Numbered from the stretch's first letter, positions 1-6,076 are shown. The stretch: 6,279 nt of DNA from Eubacterium sp. (GCA_029059925.1 JAIDVA010000095.1:1-6279), one strand, 5' to 3'. Program-made: numbers and translations. The notes: generated by a model not told the origin, from the letters alone.

Positions 1-59
1 GATGTGAACCCTTTTGTCACTACGTGACATTTCCCCTGACAGGGGAATAACATCGCACC
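1..59. repeat. REP-like double hairpin, possibly nested in an older hairpin repeat
   Basis: Two small perfect hairpins lie side by side. TGTCAC/GTGACA (15-20 with 24-29, loop TAC) is followed by TTCCCCT/AGGGGAA (31-37 with 41-47, loop GAC). This pattern of a short GTCAC-type hairpin followed by a CCCCT...AGGGG hairpin resembles dispersed intergenic repeats that I associate with Ruminococcaceae genomes (recollection, not searched). The unit is bracketed by GATG at 1-4 and CATCGCACC at 51-59. These look like the two arms of a hairpin of the kind seen intact at 6127-6148, so the REP-like unit may have landed in its loop. The window begins too late to confirm the left arm. No coding potential is seen. 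Confidence 0.5.
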
Positions 60-70
60 GCCACATACCA

Positions 71-100
71 ACGGAACGATGTGGGCATCACCCCCTACGA
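71..100. repeat. Degenerate end of the hairpin module seen intact at 6077-6154
   Basis: Positions 71-89 are the exact reverse complement (19 bp) of 6088-6106 in the right flank. They are followed by CCCTACGA (93-100), which is also the 3' end of the right-flank module (6147-6154). The hairpin here is partly decayed: GATG/CATC still pairs but the outer stem is broken. The module directly joins the long direct repeat, as on the right side, so both flanks have the same architecture. Confidence 0.6.
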
Positions 101-224
101 AAGTAAAGATAACGTTGTAAATATCCGAAACGCCTTTAAATTAATGGATTTTTTCGTTAGGCAAGGCTTTGACAAAATTTCGTCGACGGGAGCATATATA
201 GATATGTGACCGAGCGAAATTTTG
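93..224 (+). repeat. Left copy of a flanking direct repeat, about 132 bp
   Basis: Aligned by eye to 6147-6279 in the same orientation, this copy shows 8 mismatches and one 1-bp gap over 133 columns, about 93% identity. The first 80 or so bases differ only by the single gap; the differences concentrate in the hairpin that follows. The identical part includes AACGTTGTAAATATCCGAAA (111-130) and the run from TTTAAATTAATGG to GGCTTTG. Minus-strand reading frames across both copies give similar short peptides, but only because the DNA is repeated: there is no convincing start with SD, and the changes preserve base pairing rather than codons. Confidence 0.9.
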
Positions 225-250
225 TCAGTAACGTAGCATAACGGAAAAAG
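147..250 (+). other. Long structured hairpin (RNA or DNA element) in the left repeat
   Basis: A perfect 12-bp stem, GACAAAATTTCG (171-182) with CGAAATTTTGTC (215-226), encloses an inner hairpin. There CGG (187-189) pairs with CCG (210-212) and CATAT (193-197) pairs with ATATG (202-206) over a 4-nt loop. Between the two inner helices is a symmetric GAG/TGA internal loop (190-192 against 207-209), which would form tandem G·A pairs if the plus strand is transcribed. Outside the core stem, 147-170 pairs imperfectly with 227-250 (for example CGTTA with TAACG). It lies just downstream of the his operon but has no U-tract on the minus-strand transcript, so it is not a textbook terminator. Confidence 0.65.
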
Positions 251-261
251 ACATAATTTAA

Positions 262-278
262 ATAAACAATAATTTAAC
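262..278. repeat. Left arm of a 17-bp inverted repeat bracketing the operon
   Basis: ATAAACAATAATTTAAC here is the exact reverse complement of 6037-6053. It lies 3 bp beyond the hisI stop codon, while its partner lies just upstream of the operon's -35 box. The sequence is 15/17 A+T, which lowers its significance. Both arms have TTAA immediately or one base outside. Confidence 0.5.
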
Positions 279-281
279 AAT

Positions 282-599
282 TTACATTATTTTATTAAAG
301 AAACAGGAATGATTTCCTGTATGACAGGCAGCACCTGTTTGAATCACCTTAATCAGAAGTGTATCATCATCGCAGTCACCGTGGATGGAAACAATTTTCT
401 GCAGATGACCTGAGGTTGCACCCTTATTCCAAAGCTCCTGCCTTGAGCGTGACCAGAACCATGTATAGCCGGTCTCCAAGGTTTTTTGCATGGATTCCCT
501 GTTCATATAGGCGAGCATCAAAACCTCGCCTGTGGACTCCTCCTGCACAATTGCAGGAATTAAATCAGTCTTTTTAAAATATTTTTCTACATCCATCAT
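282..599 (-). CDS. hisI: HisI, phosphoribosyl-AMP cyclohydrolase
   Basis: Cytosolic metalloenzyme opening the adenine ring of phosphoribosyl-AMP, the third step of histidine synthesis. The 105-aa protein is close to the whole PRA-CH domain: WSRSRQELWNKGATSGH at residues 49-65, the Mg-binding DCDDD at 75-79, and GAACHTGNHSCFF at 89-101. Family knowledge assigns the three cysteines (76, 92, 99) to zinc and the aspartates to Mg. There is no HisE (PRA-PH) domain, although many HisI proteins are fused to one. I place the start at the ATG of 599-597, which overlaps the hisA stop as ATGA. GGAGG lies 7 nt upstream of it; the TTG at 605 would sit too close to that SD. It is the last gene of the operon. 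Confidence 0.95.
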   Translation of the reverse strand: MMDVEKYFKKTDLIPAIVQEESTGEVLMLAYMNRESMQKTLETGYTWFWSRSRQELWNKGATSGHLQKIVSIHGDCDDDTLLIKVIQTGAACHTGNHSCFFNKIM

Positions 600-1309
600 T
601 TGCAAGCCTCCACAGCATCAATCAGATTAAGCGTACTCTCATAAATGCTCTTACCGCATATTGCACCATACAAGCCATTATCACGCAGATTGATGATATC
701 ATTCATATTGGTAACACCACCTGAGGCAGTAATATTGCAGGAAACGGCATCATTAATCTCGTTAAGCTGTTCAAGATTCGGCCCTGAAAGTGTGCCGTCC
801 TTACTTATATCTGTAAAGATAATTGTTTTAACACCAACATCCTCCATTTGCTTTGCAAGGTCCGTGAAATAAACATCACTGCTTTCAACCCAGCCTTCTG
901 TAGCTGCATAACCGTTTTTAGCATCAATGCCAATCGCAATCATGTCACCGAATTCCTTTACAGCCTCTTTAACAAGCTGTGGATTTTTAAGTGCAACAGA
1001 GCCGAGAATAATTCGGCTGATGCCGTTATTTACATAAAAATCAATATCCTTCATTGTTCGGATACCGCCGCCAAGCTCAACCTTGAGCGAGGTCTGCTTT
1101 GCTACGGAAATGAAGGTGTCGGCATTGACAGGCTCTTTTTTCAGTGAGCCGTCAAGATCCACCATATGTATCCATTCACAGCCCGCTTTAACAAAGCTTT
1201 CAGCTGTCTCAAGTGCATCTGCAGCAACCTGCTTTGCAGTGCTGAAATCACCCTTATAAAGTCTTACGGGCTTACCGCCTATTATATCAATTGCCGGGAA
1301 AATAATCAT
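596..1309 (-). CDS. hisA: HisA, ProFAR isomerase
   Basis: 1-(5-phosphoribosyl)-5-[(5-phosphoribosylamino)methylideneamino]imidazole-4-carboxamide isomerase, fourth step of the pathway, a cytosolic (beta-alpha)8 barrel. It is 237 aa, normal for HisA. The N-terminus FPAIDIIGGKPVRLYKGD (residues 4-21) is characteristic of HisA rather than its paralogue HisF. Expected catalytic aspartates are D8 (in PAIDI) and D129 (in GIDAKNG). Phosphate-binding glycine motifs are ELGGGIRT (78-85) and ASGGV (195-199), and TDISKDGT lies at 166-173. The start ATG shares one base with the hisB stop (TGATG) and has AAGGAG 7 nt upstream. In many operons hisH precedes and hisF follows this gene; here both neighbours are absent. 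Confidence 0.96.
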   Translation of the reverse strand: MIIFPAIDIIGGKPVRLYKGDFSTAKQVAADALETAESFVKAGCEWIHMVDLDGSLKKEPVNADTFISVAKQTSLKVELGGGIRTMKDIDFYVNNGISRIILGSVALKNPQLVKEAVKEFGDMIAIGIDAKNGYAATEGWVESSDVYFTDLAKQMEDVGVKTIIFTDISKDGTLSGPNLEQLNEINDAVSCNITASGGVTNMNDIINLRDNGLYGAICGKSIYESTLNLIDAVEACK

Positions 1310-1887
1310 CAGAGAACTCCTTTTGTTGAGAGGACTGAACCGTCCTCATTTTTACGTACAGCAACCTGCATTGCATGTGCGACTGCTTTGAAAATTGCCT
1401 CAATCTCATGGTGCGCATTCGCACCATAAGGCACCTGTATATGCAGTGTTATGCAGGAATTCATTGCAAAGGCTCTGAAAAACTCCTCTGTAACACAGGT
1501 TTCATAATCGCCGCATTTCTCCTGTTCAAAGGATGCTTTGAACACAAGAAACGGTCTGTTGGAAATATCGAGCACACACACAGCAAGTGCTTCATCCATA
1601 GGGATGGAGAAGGAACCATAGCGAACAATGCCGCTCATATCGCCGAGTGCCTCTTTAAACGCCATACCGAGTGCAATACCTGTATCCTCAACCGTGTGGT
1701 GTGTATCAACCTCTAAATCACCAGTAACTTTTACTTTTAAGCCAAAGCCGCCGTGCACACCAAAAGCAGTCAGCATATGGTCAAAAAAGCCTATGCCTGT
1801 TGAAATTTCAACTGCACCACCGTCAAGATTAAGCTCAACCGTAATCTGTGTTTCCTTTGTATTTCTTTCAATTTTAGCAGTTCTCAT
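1309..1887 (-). CDS. hisB: HisB, imidazoleglycerol-phosphate dehydratase
   Basis: Manganese-dependent dehydratase converting imidazole glycerol phosphate to imidazole acetol phosphate, sixth step, cytosolic. It is monofunctional: 192 aa with no histidinol-phosphatase domain. The metal-binding motifs are FFDHM (residues 34-38), DTHHTVED (61-68) and GANAHHEIEAIFKA (155-168), and the usual STKG tail is at 187-190. The frame is open upstream to 1932, but I choose the ATG at 1887-1885. It has GAGGG 7 nt upstream, and the family's usual N-terminus (MRTAKIERNT) begins there; the extra 15 residues would run into the preceding gene. The stop TGA overlaps the hisA start by one base, so the two genes are probably translationally coupled. 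Confidence 0.96.
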   Translation of the reverse strand: MRTAKIERNTKETQITVELNLDGGAVEISTGIGFFDHMLTAFGVHGGFGLKVKVTGDLEVDTHHTVEDTGIALGMAFKEALGDMSGIVRYGSFSIPMDEALAVCVLDISNRPFLVFKASFEQEKCGDYETCVTEEFFRAFAMNSCITLHIQVPYGANAHHEIEAIFKAVAHAMQVAVRKNEDGSVLSTKGVL

Positions 1888-1915
1888 ATATCTACCCTCA
1901 ATAAAAGATTGAAAT

Positions 1916-2113
1916 TTATTTAAACAAATCATTCATCAATTTATTAATTTTTTCTTCTCTTTTTTCTGTTTCGGTCTTATCAATAAGAATCGTAATGACA
2001 TCACCCTCGCCGATATCTTTCGGCAGAGCATTCACCTTCACATCAATAAACGTGCCGTTTTCAAGCTCACATACGGCAATATCATTCTCAATTCTGTCTA
2101 TAATCCATTTCAT
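1916..2113 (-). CDS. DUF3006-type small protein
   Basis: A 65-aa protein beginning MKWIIDRIENDIAVCELENG. The pattern of a short beta-rich segment (WIIDRIEND.AVCELENG, then a valine/proline stretch, then EGDVI at residues 36-40) and a charged helical tail (residues 46-65, rich in K and E) fits the DUF3006 family of unknown function. No signal peptide or membrane segment is seen. From memory, DUF3006 genes often sit beside ComEC-like metallo-beta-lactamase-fold genes, and that is its neighbour here: its ATG directly abuts the hydrolase stop (TAAATG), with GAGGA 7 nt upstream. The pairing suggests a shared function, perhaps binding or regulation, but none is known. The next gene, hisB, starts after 28 nt. 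Confidence 0.8.
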   Translation of the reverse strand: MKWIIDRIENDIAVCELENGTFIDVKVNALPKDIGEGDVITILIDKTETEKREEKINKLMNDLFK

Positions 2114-3034
2114 TTATTTATCCTCACACTGAATATCAAATCCGTTGTTTCCATCACAGATTACAGTAATCGTGCCCTGCTTATCCGTGCGGTAAACCTG
2201 AGCACCGATATCATTCAGTCTATCCATTGTCTCACTGTGCGGATGACCGTAGGAATTACCCGTGCCGCAGGAAATGATGGCATATTCGGGCTGAACAGCA
2301 TTTAAAAATTCAGCAGTTGACGATGAATCAGAACCATGATGACCAACCTTTAAAACATCGCTTGAAAGAGCTGAATAGTCATATAAAAGCATTTCGTTTT
2401 CAGAAATATTCTCAGCATCACCTGTGAACAAAAAGGAATTACTGCCATAGGTTATTTTCAAAACCGCAGAGTAATTATTCAAATCTTCATAGCTGTCACT
2501 GACAGGAGCAAGAAATTCCATTTTGAGCTCACTGTCTGAATATATTTCTACACCTGCTTTGGCAGTGTTCACTGACATACCCTTATCTGAAATTGCTGTC
2601 AGCAGGTTTTCAAATGTTTTCGTATTGGTTGATGCTTTCGGCATATAGATTTCGCCAACATCAAAGCTTTCAATAATCCTGCTCATACCACCGATATGGT
2701 CAGCATGAGGATGCGTTGCAACCACATAATCAATCGTTGAATAACCATAATCCTCAATAGCTTCGGTAACTGTATACGAATATTCAGCAGTTCCTGCATC
2801 AATCAACATACATTTGCCGTCAGGGAATTCGATAAATTCACTGTCACCCTGACCAACATCAAGAAAATGAACGATAATATTATTGTCATTATCTGCAACA
2901 CTTGTCGGCTTGTCCTTATCAAGCTGATTGTTTACCGCCGAAAAGACTGACGGAATAATAATCAGCAGCAAAACAACTATTGCAGGGATTGGTGATTTCT
3001 TTTTACTTCTTTGATTATTTCGCTTTGTACTCAT
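2114..3034 (-). CDS. ComEC-like MBL-fold hydrolase, membrane-anchored
   Basis: This 306-aa protein has a basic N-terminus (residues 1-14), a hydrophobic helix at about 16-33 (signal anchor or signal peptide), and then a metallo-beta-lactamase fold, probably outside the membrane. Fold motifs are HFLDVGQGDS (56-65), LIDAGT (77-82), THPHADHIGG (107-116), FTGDAE (203-208), KVGHHGSDSSS (229-239) and GHPHSE (263-268). These match the C-terminal hydrolase domain of the DNA-uptake protein ComEC, but the ComEC transmembrane competence domain is absent. Such stand-alone proteins are usually annotated as ComEC/Rec2-like hydrolases; a nuclease or phosphodiesterase role is plausible but unproven. The start overlaps the hisD stop as ATGA and has only a weak SD (AAGG 10 nt upstream), which suggests translational coupling to hisD. 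It has no known role in histidine synthesis. Confidence 0.9.
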   Translation of the reverse strand: MSTKRNNQRSKKKSPIPAIVVLLLIIIPSVFSAVNNQLDKDKPTSVADNDNNIIVHFLDVGQGDSEFIEFPDGKCMLIDAGTAEYSYTVTEAIEDYGYSTIDYVVATHPHADHIGGMSRIIESFDVGEIYMPKASTNTKTFENLLTAISDKGMSVNTAKAGVEIYSDSELKMEFLAPVSDSYEDLNNYSAVLKITYGSNSFLFTGDAENISENEMLLYDYSALSSDVLKVGHHGSDSSSTAEFLNAVQPEYAIISCGTGNSYGHPHSETMDRLNDIGAQVYRTDKQGTITVICDGNNGFDIQCEDK

Positions 3035-4314
3035 TCAAATCTTACCTTGATGGAATTTGCGTGAGCAGTAAGTCCCTCTGTATCAGCAAGCTTAACAATA
3101 TCATCCTTAGCCTTTCTGAGCTCAGCCTCTGTATAATAAATAAAAGAACTTTTCTTTATGAAGCTGTCAACCGAAAGCGGTGAGAAAAATCTTGCAGTAC
3201 CGCTTGTCGGCAGCACGTGGTTAGGACCTGCATAGTAATCGCCGAGCGGCTCAGGTGAGAAATTGCCAAGGAATACCGAGCCTGCATTATCTATTTTACC
3301 TATATATTTAAGAGGTTCTTCAACACACATTTCAAGATGCTCAGGTGCAAGCTCGTTTGCAAAATTAATCGCCTGCTCTAAATCCTCACACACAATAATC
3401 TCACCGAAATCATTTAATGAAGCCTCAATAATCTCCTGTCTTGCAAGATGCTTAATCTGCTTTTCAATCTCCTTGGCTGTTGATTTTGCAATATCAGAAG
3501 AGGTTGTAAGCAGAATTGCAGACGCAAGCTTATCGTGCTCTGCCTGACTCATAAGGTCAGCAGCAAGAAAAGCCGGCTTTGCTGTTTTATCCGCTACAAT
3601 CAAAATTTCAGACGGTCCTGCAACCATATCAATATCAACAACACCATAAAGCAACTTTTTAGCTGTGGCAACAAAAATATTACCCGGTCCGACAATCTTG
3701 TCAACCTTTGGTATTTTTTCAGTACCATATGCCAGTGCGGCAACAGCCTGTGCACCGCCTACAAGGAATACTCTGTCAACACCTGCAACCGCTGCAGCTG
3801 CCATAATATCGGGGTTAGGGCTGCCGTCCTTCCCCGGAGGGGTAACCATTATTATTTCTTCAACACCGGCTATTTTTGCAGGAATCGCATTCATAAGCAC
3901 AGATGACGGATAAGCAGCTGTACCACCCGGAACATAGATACCGACTCTTTTAAGCCCACGTACTCTCTGTCCCATAATAACACCGTTTTCCTGTGCAGTC
4001 ATCCACGACTGCTGAGCCTGACGGTTATGAAAATCAAAAATATTATTCTTTGCATTGATTACAGCTGATTTAAAATCCTCGTCAACTATATCAAGATACT
4101 GCTGTAATTCATCCTTTTCAATAATCGTCTTTTTAGGCATTGCACCATCAAAGCGAACAGTAAATTCTCTTACAGCCTCATCACCCTGCTCCTTAACAGC
4201 ATGGATGATATTGGTTACAATCTGCGTAATCTTTTCGTCAGTCTCGCCTGCACGCTTTTTTAAATTATCTATCAAGGCATATTCTGCCTTGCCGTTTGCT
4301 TTTGTAATCTTCAT
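3031..4314 (-). CDS. hisD: HisD, histidinol dehydrogenase
   Basis: Zinc enzyme carrying out the last two steps, histidinol to histidinal to histidine, with two NAD+. The protein is 427 aa, a normal length. Key residues line up with E. coli HisD: zinc ligands Q257 and H260 (in MSQAEHD), D359 (in LGDYYAG) and H418 (in TAHANS); catalytic E325 and H326 (in LAPEHLE). The signature IDMVAGPSEILIVAD spans 228-242, and GPGNIFVATAKK (209-220) belongs to the nucleotide-binding region. The frame is open two codons further to a TTG at 4320, but GAGGG sits 7 nt from the ATG at 4314-4312 and about 1 nt from the TTG, so the ATG is the start. It follows hisZG by 21 nt. Confidence 0.97.
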   Translation of the reverse strand: MKITKANGKAEYALIDNLKKRAGETDEKITQIVTNIIHAVKEQGDEAVREFTVRFDGAMPKKTIIEKDELQQYLDIVDEDFKSAVINAKNNIFDFHNRQAQQSWMTAQENGVIMGQRVRGLKRVGIYVPGGTAAYPSSVLMNAIPAKIAGVEEIIMVTPPGKDGSPNPDIMAAAAVAGVDRVFLVGGAQAVAALAYGTEKIPKVDKIVGPGNIFVATAKKLLYGVVDIDMVAGPSEILIVADKTAKPAFLAADLMSQAEHDKLASAILLTTSSDIAKSTAKEIEKQIKHLARQEIIEASLNDFGEIIVCEDLEQAINFANELAPEHLEMCVEEPLKYIGKIDNAGSVFLGNFSPEPLGDYYAGPNHVLPTSGTARFFSPLSVDSFIKKSSFIYYTEAELRKAKDDIVKLADTEGLTAHANSIKVRFE

Positions 4315-4335
4315 AATCAAACCCTCTTACATCCG

Positions 4336-5949
4336 TTATACTTTAGATGCTAATTCCAAATCGTTAAGGAAGGTTTCAATCTCTTCCTTCCTGAGCTTCA
4401 TGGATGCTATATTAACAATTACTCTTGCTGAAATCGGTAAAATTTCATCGACTACCTCAAGTCCGTTTTCCTTTAAGGTTGAGCCTGTTTCAACAATATC
4501 AACAATACCGTCTGCCAGTCCAAGAAGAGGAGCAAGCTCAACGCTGCCCTCAATCTTGATAATATCAACATCCATACCCTTTGATTTAAAGTATTCCTTG
4601 GCAACCTTAGGATATTTGCTGGCAACAACCTTTCTCTTATATCCTGAAAAGAAATCAGTACCTTTAGGACATGCAAGTGCAAAACGGCATTTGCCGATAT
4701 TAAGGTCAATCACCTCATAGAAGGAATTGCCGTGCTCAACAATAGTATCTTTTCCGACAACACCAATATCGCACACACCGTGCTCAACATAAGTAATAAC
4801 ATCAGGCGCTTTTGAAAGAACAGCCTCGTAATCACCTACAGGAAGAATAAGGCGTCTGCCCTTATTCTCAAGCTCAATAGTATCAAGTCCCATGGTTTTG
4901 AATAATTTTACTGATGATTTTTCAAGTCTGCCTTTAGTAAGTGCAATTCTGAGCGGCCGTTCAATATTAATCTCCTCACGCATTATATCACAAAGCGCAT
5001 TAACGTCAACACCAAAGCCGACAGCAGGTGCATCAAGACCGAATTCACCAATCAGATTATCATAGCGGCCGCCTGAAAGGATTGTTACACCGCTGCCCTG
5101 TGCATAACCACGGAAGATAACGCCTGTATAATAGTTACTTCTGTTAACAAGACTGAGATCGATAAGTATATTATCCTTAAATCCAAGCTTGCAAAGCTTT
5201 TCGTAAACCTCCTTGAGATAATCAAGTGCCTTATTAGCATCAGCATCAGCATAGAGTGCCTTTGCCTCACTTATCACACTGACATCACCAAAGAGCCTTG
5301 GCATTTTTTTAATAATCTCAGCCTCAGTACTGTTTCCTATTTTATCGAGCATATCACCAAGTGCAGCATAGTTCTTGCCCTCAATAAAGCTGCATATATC
5401 TGCTTTTTGAGATGGTGACAGATTCATTTTATCGAGTATTGAGTTGAAAAAGCCTGCATGACAAAGCTCCAGCTTGAAAGACTGAACATCATTGCGCTTG
5501 AGTGCCTCATAGGCCATTGATATAACCTCAATATCAGCATCCATACTGCCGTCACCAATAAACTCAATACCGCTCTGTGCAATCTCGTCTGTTCTGCCGG
5601 CAAGCTGCTTGTTGCGAACATAAATATTCTGGCTATAGTAAAGCCTTACAGGGAAATCCTCGTTTGACAGTCTTGTTGCAACAAGACGTGCAATAGGTGC
5701 AGTATTATCAGGACGAAGTACAGTTGTTCTGCCCTGATTGTCCGAAAGCTTATACATTTCCTCAGCTTCGACACCTAAATTATCACTGTTAAATACATCA
5801 AAAAACTCGATTGTAGGTGTCATAACCTTGCGATAGTTTTTTTCTTTAAATAAATCAGAGAGGATCGTTTCCACTCTTCTTCTGTCATCACATTCCTCAA
5901 AAAGCAGATCACGACTGCCCTGAGGTGTTAATTTTGAATACCTTTTCAT
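4336..5949 (-). CDS. hisZG: HisZ-HisG fusion, ATP phosphoribosyltransferase
   Basis: First, feedback-regulated step: ATP plus PRPP to phosphoribosyl-ATP. One 537-aa frame carries both subunits. Residues 1 to about 323 are HisZ, the histidyl-tRNA-synthetase-like regulatory subunit: LTPQGSRDLL at 7-16, the motif-2-like VLRPDNTAPIAR at 77-88, SGIEFIG at 126-132, NRSNYYTGVIFRGYAQG at 269-285 and GGRYDNL at 293-299. A short linker (about 324-331) leads to short-form HisG at 332-537, which starts PLRIALTKGRLEKSS; its PRPP-binding DIVETGSTLKENGL is at 484-497. Elsewhere these are separate subunits of a hetero-octamer. The HisG half lacks the long-form regulatory C-terminus, as expected when HisZ is present. 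The start ATG has AAGGAG 7 nt upstream. It is the first gene of the operon. Confidence 0.95.
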   Translation of the reverse strand: MKRYSKLTPQGSRDLLFEECDDRRRVETILSDLFKEKNYRKVMTPTIEFFDVFNSDNLGVEAEEMYKLSDNQGRTTVLRPDNTAPIARLVATRLSNEDFPVRLYYSQNIYVRNKQLAGRTDEIAQSGIEFIGDGSMDADIEVISMAYEALKRNDVQSFKLELCHAGFFNSILDKMNLSPSQKADICSFIEGKNYAALGDMLDKIGNSTEAEIIKKMPRLFGDVSVISEAKALYADADANKALDYLKEVYEKLCKLGFKDNILIDLSLVNRSNYYTGVIFRGYAQGSGVTILSGGRYDNLIGEFGLDAPAVGFGVDVNALCDIMREEINIERPLRIALTKGRLEKSSVKLFKTMGLDTIELENKGRRLILPVGDYEAVLSKAPDVITYVEHGVCDIGVVGKDTIVEHGNSFYEVIDLNIGKCRFALACPKGTDFFSGYKRKVVASKYPKVAKEYFKSKGMDVDIIKIEGSVELAPLLGLADGIVDIVETGSTLKENGLEVVDEILPISARVIVNIASMKLRKEEIETFLNDLELASKV

Positions 5950-5956
5950 ATATTTT

Positions 5957-5962
5957 CTCCTT
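5957..5962 (-). promoter_or_regulatory. Ribosome binding site of hisZG
   Basis: AAGGAG on the minus strand ends 7 nt before the ATG at 5949-5947, a strong and well-spaced Shine-Dalgarno site that fixes the start of the operon's first gene. Confidence 0.85.
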
Positions 5963-5993
5963 GACGGTTTGTTTTTACTTTAGCACGGTAGAG

Positions 5994-6009
5994 TGGTAAT
6001 ATGCTACCA
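5994..6009. promoter_or_regulatory. Candidate operator overlapping the -10 box
   Basis: TGGTA (5994-5998) and TACCA (6005-6009) form an inverted repeat with a 6-bp spacer that covers the whole -10 hexamer and the expected start site. A second, wider pair, TAGCA (5981-5985) and TGCTA (6002-6006), overlaps it, and GGTA recurs at 5987-5990. A protein bound here would block RNA polymerase. A TrpR-like HisR (YerC-type) repressor is a natural candidate in Clostridia, but I cannot match the site to a known motif, so the regulator is unassigned. Confidence 0.4.
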
Positions 6010-6029
6010 TACTGATATATAATTGTCAA
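6001..6029 (-). promoter_or_regulatory. Sigma-A-type promoter of the his operon
   Basis: On the minus strand a perfect -35 box TTGACA (6029-6024) is followed by a 17-bp spacer and the -10 box TAGCAT (6006-6001, 4 of 6 consensus bases). TGG just before the -10 supplies an extended -10 element. The expected start is near 5994, giving a leader of about 45 nt to the hisZG ATG. No leader peptide, T-box or attenuator would fit in that space. No other promoter was recognised inside the operon. Confidence 0.75.
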
Positions 6030-6036
6030 GTGTTAA

Positions 6037-6053
6037 GTTAAATTATTGTTTAT
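6037..6053. repeat. Right arm of a 17-bp inverted repeat bracketing the operon
   Basis: GTTAAATTATTGTTTAT is the exact reverse complement of 262-278. It lies 7 bp upstream of the -35 box of the operon promoter, so it could also act as an A+T-rich upstream element. TTAA follows one base outside it (6055-6058). Confidence 0.5.
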
Positions 6054-6076
6054 CTTAATAAGTGTTGGATAAAAAA

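Noticed and set aside
147..224. Group II intron domain V or other known ribozyme core
   Set aside because: The GGGAGC/GTGACC arrangement superficially recalls an AGC-containing helix, but the 2-nt bulge, the GNRA-like loop and the rest of an intron are missing.
171..226. Intrinsic terminator of the his operon
   Set aside because: The stem is strong, but on the minus-strand transcript no U-tract follows it; the bases after the stem are purine-mixed. It may still stop or shape transcripts, but it does not meet the usual criteria.
95..280. 61-aa minus-strand open frame, similar to another in the right flank
   Set aside because: The similarity to the frame at 6033-6272 comes from the DNA repeat. 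Differences between copies preserve hairpin pairing, not the peptide, and there is no SD or family motif.
1888..1932. N-terminal extension of HisB to the upstream in-frame start
   Set aside because: The SD GAGGG is 7 nt before the inner ATG at 1887, the family N-terminus begins there, and the extension would overlap the end of the DUF3006 gene.
2114..3034. Beta-lactamase or antibiotic resistance gene
   Set aside because: The MBL fold is present, but the motifs (HFLDVGQGDS, GHHGSDSS) are those of ComEC-like hydrolases, not class B beta-lactamases.
4055..4720. 221-aa plus-strand open frame opposite hisD and hisZG
   Set aside because: It lies wholly antisense to two well-supported genes, spans their junction, and has a composition typical of a shadow frame (serine- and isoleucine-rich, no recognisable domain).
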